In this document: positions 59,708-64,000 of the stretch, one piece after another
Layout: every line of letters starts with the position of its first letter
Position numbering within the stretch: position 1 is the stretch's first letter
From: Apostichopus japonicus
Lineage: Eukaryota; Echinodermata; Holothuroidea; Aspidochirotida; Stichopodidae
Reading direction: 5' to 3'
NCBI RefSeq assembly: GCF_037975245.1
Contig: NC_092579.1
Coordinates: 7,315,001 to 7,379,000 of the forward strand
Length of the DNA stretch: 64,000 nucleotides
The notes under the pieces: generated by a model
What the model was told of the DNA's origin: nothing
What the model saw: the letters and a program-made list of their open reading frames with translations, nothing else
The model's database searches: none
Position numbers and translations under genes: made by a program

Positions 59708-59805
59708 TGTGTAAAAGTAAGTTGATCTGAGGGTTTCGATCCTAGCAGAGGCTGAATGACAAGTAACAGTAACAGAAGGGACAAATACACACACAGAATA
59801 CAGAC
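59708..59805 (+). repeat. Dispersed repeat, copy 2
   Basis: GTGTAAAAGTAAGTTGATCT, GTTTCGATCCTAGCAGAGGC, TGAATGACAAGTAAC and CACAGAATACAGA match 36,669-36,790 with small deletions. It lies in the last IQCE intron or 3' flank. Confidence 0.55.
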
Positions 59806-60100
59806 AGGTTAATGAGCAGGGTGAACACAAAAGAGATAGATGTAGAGGATTCGTAGACAAGGGTAGGAGAGAAGAAAGAAACCAACAGGGGGAAGAGAGG
59901 GGTCGGAGAGTGAACTGTTTACTACATTTTATTTAGTTAATAAACATATAAACGTTTCATTAATTTTGATGTAGAGTTGCATTGCATCTGTGTTGTCACA
60001 GTTTAAACAACATTGGCAGATTGTAGAACAAATGTTTTATTACGTAAAGCATATTCCTCCGTTCACATTTCTCCGTTCTTATTTCTCCGTTCGCTTACAG

Positions 60101-60214
60101 AAATCATCGGGAAGAAAGAGCAATGGCCACGTGGATGTCAACGGACATCAGAGTAACAGCAGCGAGAACGACGTAATGGACACCCCGACACGCAGGAGAT
60201 TCATGAGAGATTAA
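60101..60214 (+). CDS. IQCE: IQCE alternative last exon, form 2
   Basis: A pyrimidine-rich stretch and CAG acceptor at 60,099-60,100 open a phase-0 frame (KSSGRKSNGHVDVNGHQSN, then MDTPTRRRFMRD) ending in TAA at 60,214. Joined directly to exon 19 it gives a protein of about 731 residues. Joined to a shortened exon 20 it gives a slightly longer one. The first residues KSSG resemble KRSSS of the other last exon. Confidence 0.7.
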   Translation, partial: KSSGRKSNGHVDVNGHQSNSSENDVMDTPTRRRFMRD

Positions 60215-62075
60215 AGACTGCGATTGGGAAGGAGACATTCTGAAATACCAGCAACAAGTGGTGATGAGCTGTCAAATACTGTGATGAAAGTTACGGAACC
60301 AGTTCACTACTATGGTGTCATGTGACAATTGTAGGAATACAATCAACTGTATCCTGGCAGCCCTTTTTTTTATCAGGTTATTAACTGAAGGTAGTGAAAA
60401 GTCAAGAAGATAGTATTCATGTTGTAATTTGTTGATCAAGATGACTTCAAGTTATTGATAAATTGATCAATATTACCACAAATTCGATTTATTCAGTTTC
60501 TATCCAACACTCTGCTACAACTACTTACTTTCATATCAATCAGAAGATAATCTTATTTGGTTCCCCCCGCCCCCCTTAAAAAAAAGAAATTTTCGTTTAG
60601 AGAAAGAACTTGGCTATGAAAGTTGGCGGATGATATGCTTCAGGATGTATAACAGTGTACTTTGTAATAATGACTATCACCAGAAATGGCTCCAAGGGTT
60701 TATTCTTTGATATTGTTTTCTCTTTAGTGCAATTAATTTGATTAGTATACATGTGTTCAAACCACAGTTAATTCACATGGCATGTTTCCCTACATTCCCT
60801 AATAGTTATCGTTCAATGTTTACAACGTTTGTGGTCTAAACAGTCTACCCTGCGATTATATTTTCTACGTCCCGTAATATTTAAATTTATTGCCCATTGG
60901 CAAGTTTTCATATATTTTTTTCACCTTGAATTATGATTCTGTCCTCCTTGTGAAAACCTTGACTTTTTCATTTACATGTCGCTATGGAAACTTGTGCAAG
61001 TCTCTTGTTTCCATATTTTTTTTATTTCAGTCTGAGTTTGATTAATCTCAGTAGATAATATCTCGGAAGAATCTCAGTTGATAATTTCAGAAGATATTTG
61101 TTTGTTTATACAGTGTGCATTAACTTTATAGATTAGCTAGCAGTAGTTCCTTCATGCAAGACATGAAGGTGGAAAGTATTACAGTGGCTTACTGTCACCA
61201 TTTTGCTATTGTTTAAGTTGATTTTGATGGGGGGTGGCGGGGGGGTGGGGGGCATAGGCTGGCATAACAAATAGTTCATTCAAGTATCCATTCAAGTACA
61301 TTGACAGATATAAAGAAAAACTTGCTATGATAAATTTGAACTTGTTAAAGCATATTATTGTCCTCTTAGCATAAATTATCACAGATGAATAAACTATTGC
61401 TTAGAGGCATAATTTAAAGGAAATATGCAAGCAGGTTCCATTTGGGTATTCTTTCTCCCAATGTAATGTACCTACTGTGAAGTAATAACTGAATTTTATA
61501 AATAGTATTTTTTGGTTTTTTAATCAATTCTCAGTTTGTTGTGCCTGCAGGTATAACACCATACTATGACAACAAGCTGTAATATCTTAAAGAAACAAAA
61601 ACATTGGGTAGATAGTAGACATTACAGCTGTCTGGTAGACGAGGCTTTTATTGTTTAGGAAATTCCAGTTAAACAGGAATAGGGGCAGCTACAGGGTTTG
61701 ATGGGGTCCATTTGTCATTCCACAATAGTGTATAGCAACATGTTTTATTTGTATATTTAGGTATCTTTTGTATGTTTTTGTGGACTTTGTTAATAAATAT
61801 CATGTAGCAATCCAGTCTACTTTCATAAAAGAAAATTTCTATCCTACTCTTTCATTTATGTTGTGTCAGCTTCTTTTTTCTAACTTCTTTTGAATCGAGG
61901 GAACACAATTGGTTTCTTTCTTCTTTATTTTTGCTGTCAAATTACACGGACCACTCGAAAGATGTGGTCTAATCATTTATTTCTTGATAGTTTGGAGAAA
62001 AATATAAAAAATGCTGAAATTTTTCACATAAACCCACAATTGGTTTAGAAATCTTGTTTATATATTACAGCCGAT
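60215..62075 (+). other. 3' flank or untranslated region of IQCE form 2
   Basis: No coding frame is supported. AATAAA signals lie at 61,388-61,393 and 61,792-61,797. A G-rich tract is at 61,229-61,252. Confidence 0.5.
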
Positions 62076-62079
62076 CTAC

Positions 62080-62571
62080 ACTCTTGAAGGAGAGATATGA
62101 CACAGACAGGTCCAGCATTACATAAAATACAAATGTCATCACTCCTTCCGAAAATACATGTGATCTTGGTGTCTTGCTCGATAAACTAGATATGCAAAAA
62201 CATTCAGAACACTTGTCGTTCAGCTGCATATGGTATTTACAAAATTGGTAAACTCAGGAGGTATCTAGATCAAGGCTCAACTGGTTTGTGCTTTTGTTAC
62301 CTATCTGGATTTCTGCAACAGTTTGTATGTGAATTTGCCAGTTTCTCATATAGCTCCCCTTCAGAGAATTCAGAACGCTGCTGCTCGCCTAGTCTCACTC
62401 ACCAAAAAGTTTGATCACATCACCCCTGTATTCCGTTCATTGCATTGGCTTCCCGTCTCTAAGCACATTGGTTTCCTTTGTCTCTTTCCTACTTTGTAAA
62501 GCGCTTTGAAACGCCGTATTAAGCGCTATACAAATTTAATTTATTATTATTATTTATTATTACATGACCTT
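62080..62571 (+). mobile_element. Dead LINE 3' end with (ATT)n tail
   Basis: Broken frames read SENTCDLGVLLDKL (near 62,150), YLDFCNSLYVNLP (near 62,310), PLQRIQNAAARLVSLTKKFD and HITPVFRSLHWLPVSKH (to about 62,465). They are followed by the AGCGCTTTGAAACGCC... GCGCTATACAAATT 3' end and a TTATTATTATT tail. This is the C-terminal end of a jockey/CR1-like polymerase, related to, but not a copy of, the tails in the fucosyltransferase units. Confidence 0.85.
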
Positions 62572-62989
62572 TCTTTGAGCATTGATTTGCTTTTATTTCT
62601 CTTGTCAATAAAAACCAGTATGACTGTAAACTATGATAAAATCCAACAATCACTATGCAACAAAGAAAACTAAACCAGAGAACTGTAGTTTTGATATCTT
62701 TATCATTTATATTTCAAATTCAATTGATGCAGTGTCTTTGAATCGAGAGTAAAAATACTTCATGGAAATGGCAATCCTTCTTGATTTTATGTTTAGAGAC
62801 ACGAAAGACATTGAACATAGCACAAACATAAAAAAAATTAGGATCCTAAAAATGAACAGTTTGACACATTTAACAAAACTATGAAGTTCAAACACTTGAT
62901 AATAAACATGAATTCTACACTAGGTATGAAGGAATGATTCCCTTCCCCCAGTGAATGTTAGAACAATATCACAGTACTTAGGATGGATC

Positions 62990-63710
62990 ATACTTCAGAT
63001 AGTATCTTTCCATATAACCACTCAACTCCTGTTAGTTTCAATCAGTACTTTAACCATTCTTGACTTCACTCACACCTTCCATATAACTAACTGTGGATGA
63101 TGCTGTATTTTTTCACATAACTGTGGAAACCAGGCTAATATTGTAACCGGTCAAGTTGAGCCACACCTCCAACATTAATGATGAATATTACTGTATCTTT
63201 TCCCAGAACTACTCAAATTCTGCTATTTTCAATCAGTTCTGTGACAGTCATGACTTGACTCACACCTAGCGCCCAGTTTAGTAACCATGGAATCTGCAGC
63301 GCTGTATCTTTCAATGAGCTATGCAAAACATGCTTAATACAGTGACCATGCATGACTTGAGCTACACCTACAACATACATGATTGGTAGGATTGTGTCTT
63401 TTCACTCTACCACTGACATCCATTTTAAATCAGTCATGACTTCAGTGACACCTAACAAAAGTATTAACAATGGATACTGCAGAATCTTTTCTAGTAACTA
63501 TGGCAACAAGGTTATCATAAACCAATGCTGTAATCACTAATGACGTAACTCACACCTCCCACATTTGTAACAATGGATAAATACATTATCTTTTCATCTA
63601 ACCGATGAAGCCACACCAGTATCAAGCAGGTCTGTACCCATTCATTATTTGTGCCCAACCTCCCCCATTAGTACTGATGGGTTAATGCAGTATTTTCCCA
63701 AATACAAATT
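62990..63710. repeat. Degenerate tandem repeat, about 97-bp unit
   Basis: A CTCACACCT-type word, usually preceded by TGACTTGA, recurs at about 63,069, 63,160, 63,258, 63,355, 63,444, 63,549 and 63,649, steps of 90-105 bp. Between these words TAACNATGGAT, GTATCTTTTC and AACTATGGAAAC recur in order. The units are old and differ at many positions. There is no coding frame. Confidence 0.75.
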
Positions 63711-64000
63711 GAAATGCTGCTACTTTTGATTAAAACTGTGGTCAATTTATGACTTACATGAGCTTTGTTGCATTATGTCATCAATTTCCTCAAATTCTAC
63801 CCAACTGACAGCGACAACTTGTGAAAGTCGGCAAATGATCAAACTACCATATCCCCCCTGAAATTTAAGCAAAACAAATATTAAATAAGGGAGTAATGGA
63901 ATATCACATCTCAAATGTAGAAAAAGTCTTGACCAAAGCTATGCTGATGAACTGCTTTAACAGGCATCGTAGGTAGAGAGAGCTGCATGCGGTGAAACAT
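63711..64000. other. Window end, no gene recognised
   Basis: AT-rich sequence without a supported open frame or repeat. Confidence 0.5.

Overview
This is animal nuclear DNA: AT-rich, with a multi-exon gene spliced at GT-AG sites, long introns, LINE, LTR and TIR elements, and abundant microsatellites. The frequent AGGCCTA-type words, an expanded intronless fucosyltransferase family and an IQCE orthologue suit a marine invertebrate deuterostome. An echinoderm, perhaps a sea cucumber, is my best guess, but this is inference and no marker settles it.

Region 1 (about 1-24,350) is a cluster of four intronless alpha-1,3-fucosyltransferase (GT10) genes. One is on the minus strand (2550-4019). Three are on the plus strand (7329-8690, 17111-18451, 22445-23788) and lie in segmentally duplicated units that carry the same upstream block, TATA-like box, 3' flank, G-rich tract, TA-repeat tract and dead LINE pieces. 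The copies are probably Golgi type II membrane enzymes. Identity between copies is patchy in a way that suggests gene conversion. The unit around the third gene carries a 3.16-kb TTAA-flanked inverted-repeat element, absent from the sister units, which contains a broken gene fragment resembling the P2X7 C-terminal ('ballast') domain. The unit around the second gene carries a near-perfect palindrome of about 157 bp inside a larger inverted duplication.

Region 2 (about 24,350-32,090) is a tandem array of roughly 306-bp repeats. Some units are lengthened by a tRNA-Pro-like segment on the minus strand. The array is split by a decayed L1/Tx1-like LINE and contains an apparently exact 1,274-bp tandem duplication. 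Region 3 (32,390-34,490) is a deleted Ty3/gypsy retrotransposon. A 609-bp MITE-like element follows at 35,434-36,042.

Region 4 (37,617-60,214) is one large plus-strand gene reconstructed here from 20 coding exons with fully consistent splice phases. It encodes a protein of about 742 residues with a long coiled coil, three IQ motifs and an acidic DSDDDVVITP-type tail. It is the orthologue of IQCE, a ciliary Hedgehog-pathway protein. Its introns hold a 36-bp minisatellite, a LINE 3' end, a 399-bp satellite full of nuclear-receptor half-sites, and decayed copies of one exon. Two alternative 3'-terminal coding exons are present. Region 5 (60,215-64,000) is the 3' flank, with polyadenylation signals, a dead LINE tail and a degenerate repeat of about 97 bp.
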